Shown piece by piece: positions 8,665 through 17,682 of a stretch of 64,000 bases of DNA (positions are counted from its first letter, which is position 1; each line of letters starts with the position of its first letter). The DNA is taken from NCBI RefSeq assembly GCF_017876795.1, contig NZ_JAGIOR010000001.1:3436501-3500500 (forward strand), given 5' to 3'. Made by a program: the position numbers and the translations under genes. The notes under the pieces are model-generated. The model did no database searches. It was not told where the DNA came from and saw only the letters and a list, made by a program, of their open reading frames with translations. This DNA comes from Rhizobium leguminosarum. GTDB taxonomy: Bacteria; Pseudomonadota; Alphaproteobacteria; Rhizobiales; Rhizobiaceae.

Positions 8665-9653
8665 AAGCGACGCGGGGCATCCGGTTTGTTTCCAACAATT
8701 GTGTCGATCCGGTCCAGCACGTCAGGCGTCATCTTGTGCCTGTGCGAAAGCGCCGCGAGATTGTCCTGCAACTGGCTGGCGCGCGAGGCGCCGAGAATGA
8801 CGGTGGAGACATTGCGATTGGCAAGGCACCACAACAAAGCGAGATGGGTGATCGATATGCCGATCTCGTCGGCGAGCTTTGCGAGCTCACCAACTTGTCT
8901 GAGCTGAACGCGGCCGGCATCGCTGGACCACTTCTCCTTCAGCCATTCGTAGCCCGGCAGGTTCATACGGCTGTCAGCCGGCACACCATTGTTGTATTTG
9001 CCGGTCAGGACGCCGGAGGCGAGCGGCGACCAGATCGTGGTGCCGAGACCGATCAGGTCATAGAGCGGCAAATATTCGGATTCGACCTTCTGGCGTTCGA
9101 AGATGTTGTACTGCGGCTGCTCCATGGTCGGCGGCGTGATGCGCAAGTCGCGAGCCACGGCGTAGGCTTCGGTCAATTGCTGCGCCGACCATTCCGACGT
9201 CCCCCAGTAGAGCACCTTGCCCTGGGCGACGAGATCGTGCATCGCCCGCACCGTTTCCTCGACTGGCGTGTCGATATCCGGGCGATGGCAGAAATAGAGG
9301 TCGAGGTAATCGACCTGAAGCCTCTTCAAAGCGGCATGGCAGGCATCGGTCACGTGCTTGCGCGACAGGCCACGCTGCGTCGGCTTCTGGCCGCCCCAGA
9401 AAACCTTGCTCGAGACGACGAAGCTGTCGCGGCTCCAGCCCAGCGATCTGAGCGCCTCGCCCATGACGATTTCAGACTTGCCGCTTTCGTAGCCTTCGGC
9501 ATTGTCGAAGAAGTTCACCCCGTTGTCATAGGCAAGCCTCATGAGGTCGACGGCGTCGCCTCCATTGACCTGCTTGCCGAATGTGACCCATGAGCCGAAG
9601 GAGAACTCGCTCACCTGCAGACCCGACTTTCCCAAACGACGATATTGCATCAT
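8661..9653 (-). CDS. Aldo/keto reductase, voltage-gated K+ channel beta-subunit-like type
   Basis: A 330-aa NADPH-dependent oxidoreductase of the AKR superfamily. The catalytic tetrad is visible as Asp and Tyr in FFDNAEGYESGKSE, Lys in VVSSKVFWGG and His in LDLYFCHRPD. The NADP-binding end has VILGASRASQLQDNLAA. GNRNVST-type and EQPQYNIFERQ segments resemble the Kv-beta/YghZ-like group, which reduces aldehydes. It converges on dsdA and has no evident operon partner. Its substrate is unknown; a link to the serine cluster is not shown. Confidence 0.85.
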   Translation of the reverse strand: MMQYRRLGKSGLQVSEFSFGSWVTFGKQVNGGDAVDLMRLAYDNGVNFFDNAEGYESGKSEIVMGEALRSLGWSRDSFVVSSKVFWGGQKPTQRGLSRKHVTDACHAALKRLQVDYLDLYFCHRPDIDTPVEETVRAMHDLVAQGKVLYWGTSEWSAQQLTEAYAVARDLRITPPTMEQPQYNIFERQKVESEYLPLYDLIGLGTTIWSPLASGVLTGKYNNGVPADSRMNLPGYEWLKEKWSSDAGRVQLRQVGELAKLADEIGISITHLALLWCLANRNVSTVILGASRASQLQDNLAALSHRHKMTPDVLDRIDTIVGNKPDAPRRF

Positions 9654-9918
9654 ACAGCTCCCGAAAAATGTGCCGGCCCGTCGCCGGCGTCGCGCGATCG
9701 ATCGACGACCGACTCGCCTAATCTATGGCATGCGCGACGATATGCGAGGAGCGGAAAGAAAAAGGGCGCTCGACGACATCAGCCGGAGCGCCCGTAGCAT
9801 GCGGTCGACGACGTTTGCGGCGGAGGTCGACAGCAGCAACGGCAGATGACGAGATTCGGAACGGATTGGCAACGTGCGAGTGGATCAGCGACGTTATCGC
9901 CCGCTGATCATCCACCTG

Positions 9919-9938
9919 TTATCCACAGCTTATCCACA
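9919..9938 (+). promoter_or_regulatory. Two tandem perfect DnaA boxes
   Basis: TTATCCACA occurs at 9919-9927 and again at 9930-9938, in the same orientation and 11 bp apart, about one helical turn. Both match the consensus 9-mer exactly. They lie in an intergenic gap. No AT-rich unwinding element or replication gene is adjacent, so a regulatory or DnaA-titration role is more likely than an origin. Confidence 0.6.
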
Positions 9939-10059
9939 GGCGCGGCGGCGACGACCGCAGCAACTTCAATGACATTCGCCCGGCGGCAAACCGCACCTCG
10001 CAAACGCCATGTGACTGTTGAATGACACTGCGCTTTTGTTTGTCTGCGTGGATATAAAC

Positions 10060-10160
10060 CGCGACCCGGCTCAGCTAGATTCAATTCTCTTCCCGACCGT
10101 GGCGGCGGGCGCCGGGAGGAAGTGGGCGGTGGGCAACATGAGGGCCCGCCGCCCTCTTTT
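10060..10160 (+). ncRNA. Candidate small RNA ending in an intrinsic terminator
   Basis: On the plus strand, GAGGGC-CCGCC-GCCCTC-TTTT at 10140-10160 is a short intrinsic terminator, but no plus-strand gene precedes it. Upstream, CTTCCC near 10089 can pair with GGGAGG near 10114, forming a second hairpin after a pyrimidine-rich stretch. TATAAA at 10053-10058 could be a -10 element; no good -35 is seen. The 5' end given is a guess. Confidence 0.3.
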
Positions 10161-10163
10161 CAT

Positions 10164-11615
10164 TCAGGCGGTGCGCGAACTCCTGTAGACCGAGACGCCC
10201 AGCTCCCTGATCTTCTTGCGCAAGGTGTTGCGGTTGAGGCCGAGAAGATCGGCTGCCTTGATCTGGTTGCCGCGCGTTGCCGTGAGCGCAGCGAGGATCA
10301 GCGGATATTCCATTTCCGTCAGCACGCGGTCATAGAGGCCGGGCGGCGGCAGGTTGTCACCGAAGCCGGAGAAATAGGTGCGCATGTTCTCCTCGACGGC
10401 TTGCGCGATCGTCATCGAGCCATTGCGGATCGGCCCCTTGTCGATCGGGCTGTCGGGCACATCGGAGCGCAACTCGGCGTCGATGATCTCGCGGGTGATG
10501 ACATCCTGCGGATAGAGCGCCATCAGACGGCGGATGAGATTTTCCAGTTCGCGGACGTTGCCCGGCCAGGCATAGGCCTTCATCAGTTCCAGCGCTTCCT
10601 GATCGAAGCGCTTGGAGCCAAGACCTTCCTTTTCGGCCTGCTGGATGAAATGGCGCACCAGATCGGGAATGTCCTCGGCGCGGTCGCGCAGCGGCGGCAG
10701 ACGCAGCGGCACTACATTGAGGCGGTAATAGAGGTCCTCGCGGAACAGGCCCTGGTTGATCGCCTGCTTCAGGTCCTTGTTGGTGGCGGCAACGATGCGC
10801 ACGTCGGTGCGGATCGGCGTGCGGCCGCCGACGGTGGTGTATTCGCCCTGCTGCAGCACGCGCAATAGCCGTGTCTGGGCATCCATCGGCATGTCGCCGA
10901 TTTCGTCGAGGAAGAGCGTGCCGCCTTCGGCCTGCTCGAAGCGGCCCGTCGAGCGGGTCTGCGCACCGGTGAAGGCGCCCTTCTCATGGCCGAACAGTTC
11001 CGATTCGATCAGATCGCGCGGGATCGCCGCCATGTTGATCGCAACGAACGGGCCGTTGCGGCGCTTGCCGTAGTCATGCAGGGCGCGGGCGACGAGCTCC
11101 TTGCCGGTGCCGGATTCGCCGGTGATCATCAGCGTCAGGTCCGTCTGCATCAGGCGGGCGAGCACGCGATAGATTTCCTGCATCGCCGCCGAACGGCCGA
11201 CGAGCGGCATGCCGTCCTGCATATCGTCTTCGAGCTTGGCCGGCTTGCGCTTCGGCTCGGCGAGCGCACGACCAATGATGCCGATCAACTCGGTGAGATC
11301 GAAGGGCTTCGGCAGATAGTCGTAAGCGCCCTTTTCCGAGGCCTTGATGGCGGTCATGAAGGTGTTCTGCGCGCTCATGACAAGAACGGGCAGGTCGGGA
11401 CGCGCCTTCTTGATGCGCGGCAGCAGGTCGAAGGCGTTTTCGTCGGGCATCACAACATCGGTGACGACGAGGTCGCCCTCACCCGCCGAAATCCAGCGCC
11501 AGAGGGTAGCGGCGTTGGAGGTGATGCGAACGTCATAACCGGCGCGGCTCAAAGCCTGGTTGAGCACGGTCCGGATGGCCGCATCATCATCTGCAACGAG
11601 GATCGTGGCTGTCAT
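10164..11615 (-). CDS. ntrC: Nitrogen regulation response regulator NtrC
   Basis: A 483-aa sigma-54 enhancer-binding regulator. The receiver domain covers residues 1-120 with phospho-acceptor D53 ([10 protein letters not shown]) and K103. The AAA+ domain has Walker A GESGTGKE (166-173), the sigma-54 contact loop GAFTGA, and [12 protein letters not shown]. The C-terminal Fis-type HTH is [18 protein letters not shown]. The start at 11615 makes an ATGA overlap with ntrB; an open extension upstream has no receiver sequence. NtrC activates nitrogen-scavenging genes when phosphorylated by NtrB. In related genomes ntrYX follows; here a non-coding gap and accessory genes follow. Confidence 0.95.
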   Translation of the reverse strand: MTATILVADDDAAIRTVLNQALSRAGYDVRITSNAATLWRWISAGEGDLVVTDVVMPDENAFDLLPRIKKARPDLPVLVMSAQNTFMTAIKASEKGAYDYLPKPFDLTELIGIIGRALAEPKRKPAKLEDDMQDGMPLVGRSAAMQEIYRVLARLMQTDLTLMITGESGTGKELVARALHDYGKRRNGPFVAINMAAIPRDLIESELFGHEKGAFTGAQTRSTGRFEQAEGGTLFLDEIGDMPMDAQTRLLRVLQQGEYTTVGGRTPIRTDVRIVAATNKDLKQAINQGLFREDLYYRLNVVPLRLPPLRDRAEDIPDLVRHFIQQAEKEGLGSKRFDQEALELMKAYAWPGNVRELENLIRRLMALYPQDVITREIIDAELRSDVPDSPIDKGPIRNGSMTIAQAVEENMRTYFSGFGDNLPPPGLYDRVLTEMEYPLILAALTATRGNQIKAADLLGLNRNTLRKKIRELGVSVYRSSRTA

Positions 11616-12766
11616 CGAGAAGGTCCTGTCGAGCTTGCGGAAGAGGCGTCCTCGAGCGAGGCGTCCTTGGACGCCGGCATGAGAACGCGGAATGTCGTGC
11701 GGCTGTTCTGGCTGTCGCATTCGATGATGCCGCCATGATTGCCGATGATCTTGGCGACCAGCGCCAGGCCGAGGCCGCTGCCGTTCGGCTTGGTGGTGAT
11801 GAAGGGATCGAAGAGATGCGGCAACAGATCGGCGGGAACGCCGGGGCCATTGTCGTGAACGCAGAATTCCAGCGGCAGCGAGATCTTCTCGCGCGTGCCG
11901 GCAACCGAAAGACGGATGCCGGGACGATAGGCCGTCGTCAGCATGATCTCGCCCTCCGGCCGGTCGCCGACCGCTTCGGCGGCGTTTTTCACCAGATTGA
12001 GGAAGACCTGGACGAGCTGATCGCGATTGGCATAGACCGCCGGCAGCGACGGGTCGTAGCTCTCGGTGACGCGGATGTTGCGGGCAAAGCCGGCTTTGGC
12101 AACGGCCTTCACATGATCGAGCACGGAATGAATGTTGACCGGCATGCGGTCGACAGGGCGTTCGTCGGAAAAGACTTCCATGCGATCGACCAGCGAGACG
12201 ATGCGATCGGTCTCGTCGCAGATCAGCCGAGTCAGCGCCCGGTCGTCATCGACCGCCGACTGTTCAAGCAGCTGGGCAGCACCGCGTATGCCGGAGAGCG
12301 GATTCTTGATTTCATGCGCCAGCATCGAGGCGAGACCAGTGACCGAGCGGGCAGCGGCGCGATGCGTCAGCTGCCGGTCGATCTTGTCGGCCATCGAGCG
12401 TTCCTGAAAGACGATGACGACGGCGCCGGGCTCGCTGAGCACCGGGGCGACGTAAAGATCGACGAGCTTGTCCTGGCCGAGGCGGGGCGAGCTCAGGTCG
12501 ACGCGATATTCGTTGACCGGCGCCTTGCGCTCACGCACCTGGTCGATCAGGGCGAGCAGCGGGCTGCCGAAGGGAATGAAGGTCGAGATGCGGTAACGCG
12601 CCAGATGCGAGGCACTGGCGCCGAAGAAGGCCTCCGCCTCCCAATTGGCGAAAACCACGAAACCGGATTCGTCGACCATGACGACAGGGTTCTGGATGGC
12701 GTTGAGCACAGCCATGGCGACGGTTCCGCCGGCGTGATCGGGCGCAGAAATCGTATCCTTCGTCAT
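11612..12766 (-). CDS. ntrB: Nitrogen regulation sensor histidine kinase NtrB
   Basis: A 384-aa soluble kinase without membrane segments. The N-terminal PAS domain (about residues 18-120) senses PII; the phospho-accepting His is H151 in [17 protein letters not shown]; the ATPase domain has the N-box ([16 protein letters not shown]), DNGPGVP and GSGLGLALV. It phosphorylates NtrC under nitrogen limitation. It overlaps dusB upstream and ntrC downstream by ATGA on each side, indicating tight translational coupling. Confidence 0.95.
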   Translation of the reverse strand: MTKDTISAPDHAGGTVAMAVLNAIQNPVVMVDESGFVVFANWEAEAFFGASASHLARYRISTFIPFGSPLLALIDQVRERKAPVNEYRVDLSSPRLGQDKLVDLYVAPVLSEPGAVVIVFQERSMADKIDRQLTHRAAARSVTGLASMLAHEIKNPLSGIRGAAQLLEQSAVDDDRALTRLICDETDRIVSLVDRMEVFSDERPVDRMPVNIHSVLDHVKAVAKAGFARNIRVTESYDPSLPAVYANRDQLVQVFLNLVKNAAEAVGDRPEGEIMLTTAYRPGIRLSVAGTREKISLPLEFCVHDNGPGVPADLLPHLFDPFITTKPNGSGLGLALVAKIIGNHGGIIECDSQNSRTTFRVLMPASKDASLEDASSASSTGPSR

Positions 12767-13779
12767 GCCGCCTCCCGGCTGTCGACAACACCCGATGCCA
12801 ATGCCTCGTAAAGGCGCGCGGCCACCTCGCGCGGATCACGCGATGTCATGATCGCCGCCTTCTCGCTGCCGGCGAGATCAGGGGCGAAACGCTGGAGATA
12901 CCAGCCAAGGTGCTTGCGGGCATGGCGGATTGCCACCGCCTCTCCATAGAAATTCAGCATCATCGCGTAATGTTCGACGGCGACATCGGCGATCTCCTGT
13001 CGGTGCGGCTCGGCGGCTCCGGCAAGGACGCCGGCATGCCAAGGCCTGCCCTGGCAGCCCCTGCCGATCATGACGGCATCGGCGCCGGAGCGGCGCAGTA
13101 TTTCCTGCGCGTCCTTAGCGGTTTCGACATCACCATTGGCGATCAGCGGAATGGAGATCGCCTTGCGGACGGCGCGGATCGCATCCCAATCGGCACGACC
13201 TTCATAAAACTGCATCCGGGTGCGCCCATGAATAGTGACCAATTGGATACCGGCCGCCTCGGCGCGGCGCGCAATCTCGGGTGCGTTGATCGAATTTTCG
13301 TCCCAGCCGAGGCGCATCTTCAGCGTCACCGGAATGTCGACGGCCTTGACCGTCGCCTCGATCAGGCCAAGCGCATGATCGGGATCGCGCATCAGCGCCG
13401 AGCCGGAATAACCGCCGATTACCTTCTTTGCCGGGCAGCCCATGTTGATGTCGATGATATCGGCGCCGTGATCGGCAGCGATCTTCGCCGCCTCCGCCAT
13501 CCAGTGCGCCTCTCGGCCGGCGAGCTGCACCATGTGCGGCCGGAAGCCGGCGGCCTTGAGCCGCGACCAGGATTCGGCGGTGTCATTGACCAGTTCGCGG
13601 CTCGCCACCATTTCGGTGACGACGAGGCCGGCGCCGAAGCGCCAGGCGAGCTCGCGGAAGGGCATGTCCGTGACGCCGGACATCGGTGCCAGCACGACGC
13701 GGTTCCGCACGGAGACGTCTCCTACTCGGAAAGGCGCTGCGAGGTCCTTGGAAATCAAATGATTATCTTTCGGGCACAC
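12763..13779 (-). CDS. dusB: tRNA-dihydrouridine synthase (NifR3/DusB)
   Basis: A 338-aa FMN-dependent TIM-barrel enzyme that reduces uridines in tRNA. Typical motifs are [40 protein letters not shown] with the catalytic Cys, [13 protein letters not shown], and [14 protein letters not shown]. It heads the dusB-ntrB-ntrC operon, the arrangement for which it was named nifR3. The start is a GTG at 13779; no better ATG is seen nearby. The 145-bp gap to divergent ispDF should carry promoters for both directions. Confidence 0.93.
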   Translation of the reverse strand: MCPKDNHLISKDLAAPFRVGDVSVRNRVVLAPMSGVTDMPFRELAWRFGAGLVVTEMVASRELVNDTAESWSRLKAAGFRPHMVQLAGREAHWMAEAAKIAADHGADIIDINMGCPAKKVIGGYSGSALMRDPDHALGLIEATVKAVDIPVTLKMRLGWDENSINAPEIARRAEAAGIQLVTIHGRTRMQFYEGRADWDAIRAVRKAISIPLIANGDVETAKDAQEILRRSGADAVMIGRGCQGRPWHAGVLAGAAEPHRQEIADVAVEHYAMMLNFYGEAVAIRHARKHLGWYLQRFAPDLAGSEKAAIMTSRDPREVAARLYEALASGVVDSREAA

Positions 13780-13924
13780 TGTGGAACTGCATGATTTTTA
13801 GCCATTGTTCCCCGGCTTGCCAAGGGGGCTGAGATCGAAATCGATATTTTTCGGGCAGATGCTGGAAAAGGCCAAAGCAAGACGTTAGAGCACTCGGGTC
13901 AATTCCGCATATTTTAGGGGATTT

Positions 13925-15142
13925 ATGCTGCAAATGCCTTCTAAGCAACCGATATCGGCTGGAATTGTCATCGTTGCCGCCGGCCGCGGCGAGCGTGCAG
14001 GCTCCTCCAAGGAAGGCCCCAAGCAATATCGCATGATCGGCGGCAAGCCGGTTATCGCCCATACGCTTGAAAACTTCGTGACATGGGAAGCGGCAACGCA
14101 GATCGTCGTTGTCATTCATCCGGATGACGAGGCACTGTTTGCGAGAGCCTTTCGTCATATCATCTCGGCAACGCCGATCGAAACGGTGCATGGCGGCGCG
14201 ACTAGGCAGCAATCCGTGCTGGCCGGGCTCAGGCACCTCAAGGACAAGCAAATCAGCCATGCGCTGATCCACGATGCCGTGCGGCCGTTCTTCGACCACG
14301 TGCTTCTCGACCGCATTGCCGAGAGCCTTGGCGACGGCGCGCAGGCGGTGCTGCCGGCGATCCCGGTCACCGACACGCTGAAACGCGCCGACAGCGCCGG
14401 CACCGTGCTGACGACGGTTTCGCGCGAGCACCTCTACGCCGCGCAGACGCCGCAATCCTTCGTCTTCGAAACGATTCTCGACGCGCATGAGAAGGCGGCG
14501 GCGAGCGGGCGAAGCGATTTCACCGACGATGCCTCGATCGCCGAATGGCTGGGTGTTCCGGTGACGATCGTCGCGGGCACGCCCGATAACGTCAAGCTGA
14601 CCGTAAAGAAGGATATCGCCATGGCCGACGACAAGCTGTCAACGTCACTGCTTCCCGATGTGCGCACCGGCAATGGTTACGATGTACACCAGCTTGAAGC
14701 GGGCGATGGCGTCACGCTCTGCGGCGTGTTCATTCCACATGACCAGAAGCTCAAAGGGCACTCGGATGCCGACGTCGCCCTGCATGCGCTGACGGACGCG
14801 CTGCTTGCCACCTGCGGCGCCGGCGATATCGGCGATCATTTCCCGCCTTCCGACCCGCAATGGAAGGGTGCAGCGTCGCGGATTTTCATCGAGCATGCCG
14901 CCCGGATCGTGCGCGAGCACGGCGGCACGATCATGAATGCCGATGTCTCGCTGATCGCCGAGGCACCGAAAGTCGGTCCGCATCGCCAAGCCATGCGGGC
15001 GAAACTGTCGGACTATCTCGGCATCGATATCGAGCGCTGCTCGGTCAAGGCGACCACCAACGAGACGATCGGCTTCGTCGGCCGGCGCGAAGGCATCGCG
15101 GCGATCGCCACGGCGACCGTGGTTTATCGCGGGAGGAAATGA
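13925..15142 (+). CDS. ispDF: Bifunctional IspD/IspF isoprenoid biosynthesis enzyme
   Basis: A 405-aa fusion acting in the MEP pathway. Residues 1-about 230 are the cytidylyltransferase IspD ([35 protein letters not shown]). Residues about 245-405 are 2-C-methyl-D-erythritol 2,4-cyclodiphosphate synthase IspF ([45 protein letters not shown]). The two activities flank the IspE step and are commonly fused in alphaproteobacteria. It overlaps cinA by ATGA and is divergent from dusB. Confidence 0.95.
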   Translation: MLQMPSKQPISAGIVIVAAGRGERAGSSKEGPKQYRMIGGKPVIAHTLENFVTWEAATQIVVVIHPDDEALFARAFRHIISATPIETVHGGATRQQSVLAGLRHLKDKQISHALIHDAVRPFFDHVLLDRIAESLGDGAQAVLPAIPVTDTLKRADSAGTVLTTVSREHLYAAQTPQSFVFETILDAHEKAAASGRSDFTDDASIAEWLGVPVTIVAGTPDNVKLTVKKDIAMADDKLSTSLLPDVRTGNGYDVHQLEAGDGVTLCGVFIPHDQKLKGHSDADVALHALTDALLATCGAGDIGDHFPPSDPQWKGAASRIFIEHAARIVREHGGTIMNADVSLIAEAPKVGPHRQAMRAKLSDYLGIDIERCSVKATTNETIGFVGRREGIAAIATATVVYRGRK

Positions 15143-15642
15143 TGGGCCTCTTTCCCAAGGATATTCTGTCGGCGGCCGAGGCGATCATCCGTGACTTCAC
15201 GGCCGCCGGGCTGATGGTGTCGACCGCCGAATCCTGCACCGGCGGATTGATCGCCGGTGCGCTGACCGAGATATCGGGCTCCTCGGCCGTCGTCGACCGC
15301 GGCTTCGTCACCTATACCAATACCGCGAAGATCGAGCTGCTCGGGGTGCAGGCGGAAACGCTGCTGCGCTTAGGGGCGGTGTCGGAGGAAACGGCGCGGC
15401 AGATGGTGCATGGCGCCCTCTTCCGCTCGCGCGCCGATATCGCCGTTGCCGTCACCGGCATTGCCGGCCCCGGCGGCGGATCGGCGGAAAAACCCGTCGG
15501 CCTCGTGCATCTCGCCGCCAAGTCACGCGCCGGCGCGCTCATCCATCGAAAGATGCTCTATGGCGATATCGGCCGCAGCGAGGTTCGGCTGGCAACGGTC
15601 CGGACGGCGCTGGAGATGGCGCGCTCGCTCCTCGCCGGCTGA
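15139..15642 (+). CDS. cinA: CinA-family nicotinamide-nucleotide amidohydrolase (stand-alone C-terminal domain)
   Basis: A 167-aa protein equal to the PncC/CinA C-terminal domain, without the N-terminal MoaB-like domain of long CinA. The catalytic segment is [20 protein letters not shown] with the nucleophilic Ser; [19 protein letters not shown] follows. It deamidates NMN in pyridine nucleotide recycling. The start at 15139 (ATGATG) overlaps the ispDF stop. GGGAGG lies just before. A longer in-frame extension inside ispDF is not coding. Confidence 0.88.
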   Translation: MMGLFPKDILSAAEAIIRDFTAAGLMVSTAESCTGGLIAGALTEISGSSAVVDRGFVTYTNTAKIELLGVQAETLLRLGAVSEETARQMVHGALFRSRADIAVAVTGIAGPGGGSAEKPVGLVHLAAKSRAGALIHRKMLYGDIGRSEVRLATVRTALEMARSLLAG

Positions 15643-15664
15643 CGACAGTTCGGCAGTCGCCCCG

Positions 15665-16117
15665 TCAGGCCGTCGTGTAGATCCGGTTTGCCCTGGTCTC
15701 GAAGGCTTCGGTGAACATGCGGAAGGCGCGGTCGAACATCGAGCCCATCAATGCCCCAAGGATGCGGCTCTTGAACTCGTAGTCGATAAAGAAATCGACG
15801 GTGCAGCCGCCGGTCGGCGTCTCGGCGAAATGCCAGCGATTGTCGAGATATCTGAACGGACCATCGATATATTTGACCTCGATGACGTGCTCGGCCCGGT
15901 TCAGCAGCACCTGGGTCGTGAAGGTCTCGCGAATCGCCTTGTAGCCGACCGTCATGTCGGCGACGAGCAGGATCTTGCCGTCACGCTCCTTGCGGCTCCG
16001 GATGGCGAGCGCCTCGCAGAGCGGCAGAAATTCCGGATAGCGCTCGACATCGGCAACGAGGTCAAACATCTGTTCGGGCGTGTGCGGGACGGGACGATGG
16101 GTTTCGAATTGCGGCAT
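15665..16117 (-). CDS. RatA/Coq10-type START-like domain protein
   Basis: A 150-aa SRPBCC-fold protein of the Coq10/RatA family (PQFETHRPVPHTPEQMFDLV, VADVERYPEFLPLCEA, DFFIDYEFKSRILGALMG). Coq10 proteins bind ubiquinone and support respiration; E. coli RatA was reported as a translation-interfering toxin. Ubiquinone binding is the more likely role. The ATG at 16117 is preferred to a TTG at 16126. It converges with cinA. In related genomes I recall it near lipA; here an islet of other genes separates them. Confidence 0.85.
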   Translation of the reverse strand: MPQFETHRPVPHTPEQMFDLVADVERYPEFLPLCEALAIRSRKERDGKILLVADMTVGYKAIRETFTTQVLLNRAEHVIEVKYIDGPFRYLDNRWHFAETPTGGCTVDFFIDYEFKSRILGALMGSMFDRAFRMFTEAFETRANRIYTTA

Positions 16118-16254
16118 AGGCGGCAATTAAGCGGGCCGGCCGAGAAGATCAAGAAGCTCGCGCATCTGACGACGGGATTTTAGTTGGAACACGGGCACGT
16201 CGGAGGCGCGAATATCTCGTCGCAAGCGCGATTCCGGGATGCCCAGTTTCGTTC

Positions 16255-16736
16255 TCAGCGCCCATACCACATGCGCGAGAGCAACCCGTCGCTGCGGATG
16301 AACTGATGGAACAGTGCCGCCCCGACATGAGTGAAGAGCAGTCCGAGCAATAGATTCGCCCCAAGCCCATGTGGCAGGCGCGGCGGATAGAGGTGGAAGT
16401 CCGGCAATTCCATGCCCGCTCCGAATATGGATTGCGCCGCGCCGCTCAGCGCGATCATGCCGACACCGCGCGCGAGCCACTCTTGCCACAAGGCCGCCCC
16501 CTTCACCGGCGGCGGTTTCCTATCGAAAAGCCACCACCAGCCGATGCGGCACATGGTCAGCAAAGAACCATGATTGCTGCTGGGATATGCACGCGGAGAA
16601 GCGCCGCCTTCGTGAGCGGTTCGACCGTATTTCCAGCGCGGAAACCGGAGACAAGGGCAACGAGCAAGAATATCGCGGTCAGCCAATGCATGGTGACGGC
16701 GATCGCGCCGTAACGATCAGTCGTGCTTTTCAGCAT
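16255..16736 (-). pseudogene. Cytochrome b561 family protein, frameshifted
   Basis: Two adjacent minus-strand frames together encode a four-helix b561-type membrane cytochrome. The first gives MLKSTTDRYGAIAVTMHWL with a heme His, then LLRVHIP, and stops at TGA near 16560. The second resumes with LTMCRIGWWWLFDRKPPP and ends FTHVGAALFHQF with further His. Adding one T to the T-run (A-run on the plus strand at 16562-16564) restores one frame of about 160 residues. It overlaps the marR gene by 20 bases. Either a real inactivation or a homopolymer base-call error. Confidence 0.7.
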
Positions 16737-17193
16737 CAATTTCTCCTTCGAGACTGTCCCGCAGTGTCATCATAACGCGATGCGCGGTTTGGATTTCGTC
16801 AAGTGAAAGTCCTCCGGCTACGGCGTTGACACGCGGGTTGTAAGCGGCAATCGCCGCATCATAAGCTTGCTGTCCTTTCCCGGTCAGCACGACAAGCTGC
16901 GCCCGCCGGTGATGCGGGTTTGGTTCGAAATCGACCAGCCCTTCTCCGTGCAGATCATTGACGATGCGCTGAACGTTCTGGCGGTTGGCACCGAGGTCCC
17001 GGGCGAGCCATGCCACCGGCTGCGGTCGGTCGGCATGCACGATGGCCCCCAATATCTGCCAGCGTGCGCTGGTCAGCCCGTAGGGTGCAACAAGTCGGTC
17101 TCCCCAGGTCAAGGTCAGGTTGTTCACCCGAAACATCGAAAGAATCAGATCCGTCAAGGCCTCGCCTATCGGGGTTCGCGTCGCTCCATCCAT
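16717..17193 (-). CDS. MarR-family transcriptional regulator
   Basis: A 158-aa winged-helix regulator: LTSARWQILGAIVHADRPQP, VAWLARDLGANRQNVQRIVN (recognition helix region) and the wing FEPNPHHRRAQLVVLTGKG. It is divergent from the ABM-domain gene and cotranscribed with the cytochrome b561 gene. The 96-bp divergent region holds a perfect 18-bp palindrome at 17213-17230 and a near copy at 17256-17273, both good MarR operator candidates. It probably represses both arms and itself. Phenolics, quinones or oxidants would be typical inducers of the family; the actual one is unknown. Confidence 0.9.
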   Translation of the reverse strand: MDGATRTPIGEALTDLILSMFRVNNLTLTWGDRLVAPYGLTSARWQILGAIVHADRPQPVAWLARDLGANRQNVQRIVNDLHGEGLVDFEPNPHHRRAQLVVLTGKGQQAYDAAIAAYNPRVNAVAGGLSLDEIQTAHRVMMTLRDSLEGEIDAEKHD

Positions 17194-17212
17194 TTGTCAC
17201 CATATGTCCGTA

Positions 17213-17230
17213 TTGACATCATCATGTCAA
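17213..17230. promoter_or_regulatory. MarR operator candidate overlapping a divergent promoter
   Basis: TTGACAT-CATC-ATGTCAA is a perfect 7-bp inverted repeat with a 4-bp spacer. Its left arm is also a consensus -35 (TTGACA) that lies 17 bp before TATGTA, giving a plausible plus-strand promoter for the ABM gene. The complementary strand also starts with TTGACA, so one palindrome could serve both directions. A bound MarR dimer would block the -35. Confidence 0.65.
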
Positions 17231-17255
17231 GTTAATATGTATGCATCACACCAGA

Positions 17256-17273
17256 TTGACATCATTATACCAA
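17256..17273. promoter_or_regulatory. Second, imperfect copy of the MarR operator
   Basis: TTGACAT-CATT-ATACCAA repeats the left half and spacer plan of the palindrome 43 bp upstream, with five of seven right-arm bases conserved. It lies 17 bp before the start codon of the ABM gene, overlapping its leader. Spacing of about four helical turns would allow two dimers on the same DNA face. Confidence 0.5.
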
Positions 17274-17289
17274 TACGAAGGAGTCTCAA

Positions 17290-17658
17290 ATGACGCGTAT
17301 GCAATCGCTTGATGAGAATTTCCCGATCCAGCGCCAGCTCCAGGTCGATGCAGCCCCGGTGGTGCTGATCAATCTTTTCACGCTCGACCCCGCTGATGAG
17401 TCGCGCTTCCTCGAGGTCTGGAGCCGCGATGCCGAGTTTATGAAGCGACAGCCCGGCTTCATCTCCACGCAGCTCCATCGAGCGCTCGGCGACAGTGTGA
17501 CCTACCTGAACTATGCGGTGTGGGAATCGAATGAGGCATTTCGCGCTGCGTTCAATCATCCCGACTTCCGCGCCCAAGTCGCCGCATATCCGGCATCCGC
17601 CGTCGCAAGGCCGCACCTGTTTCAGAAGATCGCCGTAGCCGGCATCTGCACAGCTTGA
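17290..17658 (+). CDS. Antibiotic biosynthesis monooxygenase (ABM) domain protein
   Basis: A 122-aa protein with a ferredoxin-like ABM fold: PVVLINLFTLDPADESRFLE, FMKRQPGFISTQLHRAL, YLNYAVWESNEAFRAAF. Such small dimeric proteins act as quinone-forming monooxygenases or heme-degrading enzymes, or have unknown roles. AAGGAG precedes the ATG. It sits behind the MarR palindromes and 24 bp before a DUF1772-like membrane protein gene. A role in aromatic or quinone handling fits the context but is inference. Confidence 0.82.
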   Translation: MTRMQSLDENFPIQRQLQVDAAPVVLINLFTLDPADESRFLEVWSRDAEFMKRQPGFISTQLHRALGDSVTYLNYAVWESNEAFRAAFNHPDFRAQVAAYPASAVARPHLFQKIAVAGICTA

Positions 17659-17682
17659 GCATCATTATAAGGAAACTACCGC

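Larger units (their letters stand above)
9654..10163. other. 510-bp gap between the aldo/keto reductase and ntrC
   Basis: No convincing protein gene is seen on either strand; short frames here lack ribosome-binding sites and recognisable sequence. The gap holds two perfect DnaA boxes at 9919-9938 and, near its right end, a plus-strand hairpin followed by TTTT at 10140-10160 that may end a small RNA. Confidence 0.5.

Noticed and set aside
9541..9915. Short frames on both strands in the gap before ntrC
   Set aside because: Arg/Ser-rich shadow translations with no ribosome-binding sites.
9919..9938. Chromosomal or plasmid replication origin
   Set aside because: Only two DnaA boxes, no AT-rich unwinding region, and no repABC, dnaA, hemE or parAB gene nearby.
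10140..10160. Terminator of ntrC
   Set aside because: The T-run follows the hairpin on the plus strand; on the minus strand, the ntrC direction, no T-run follows it.
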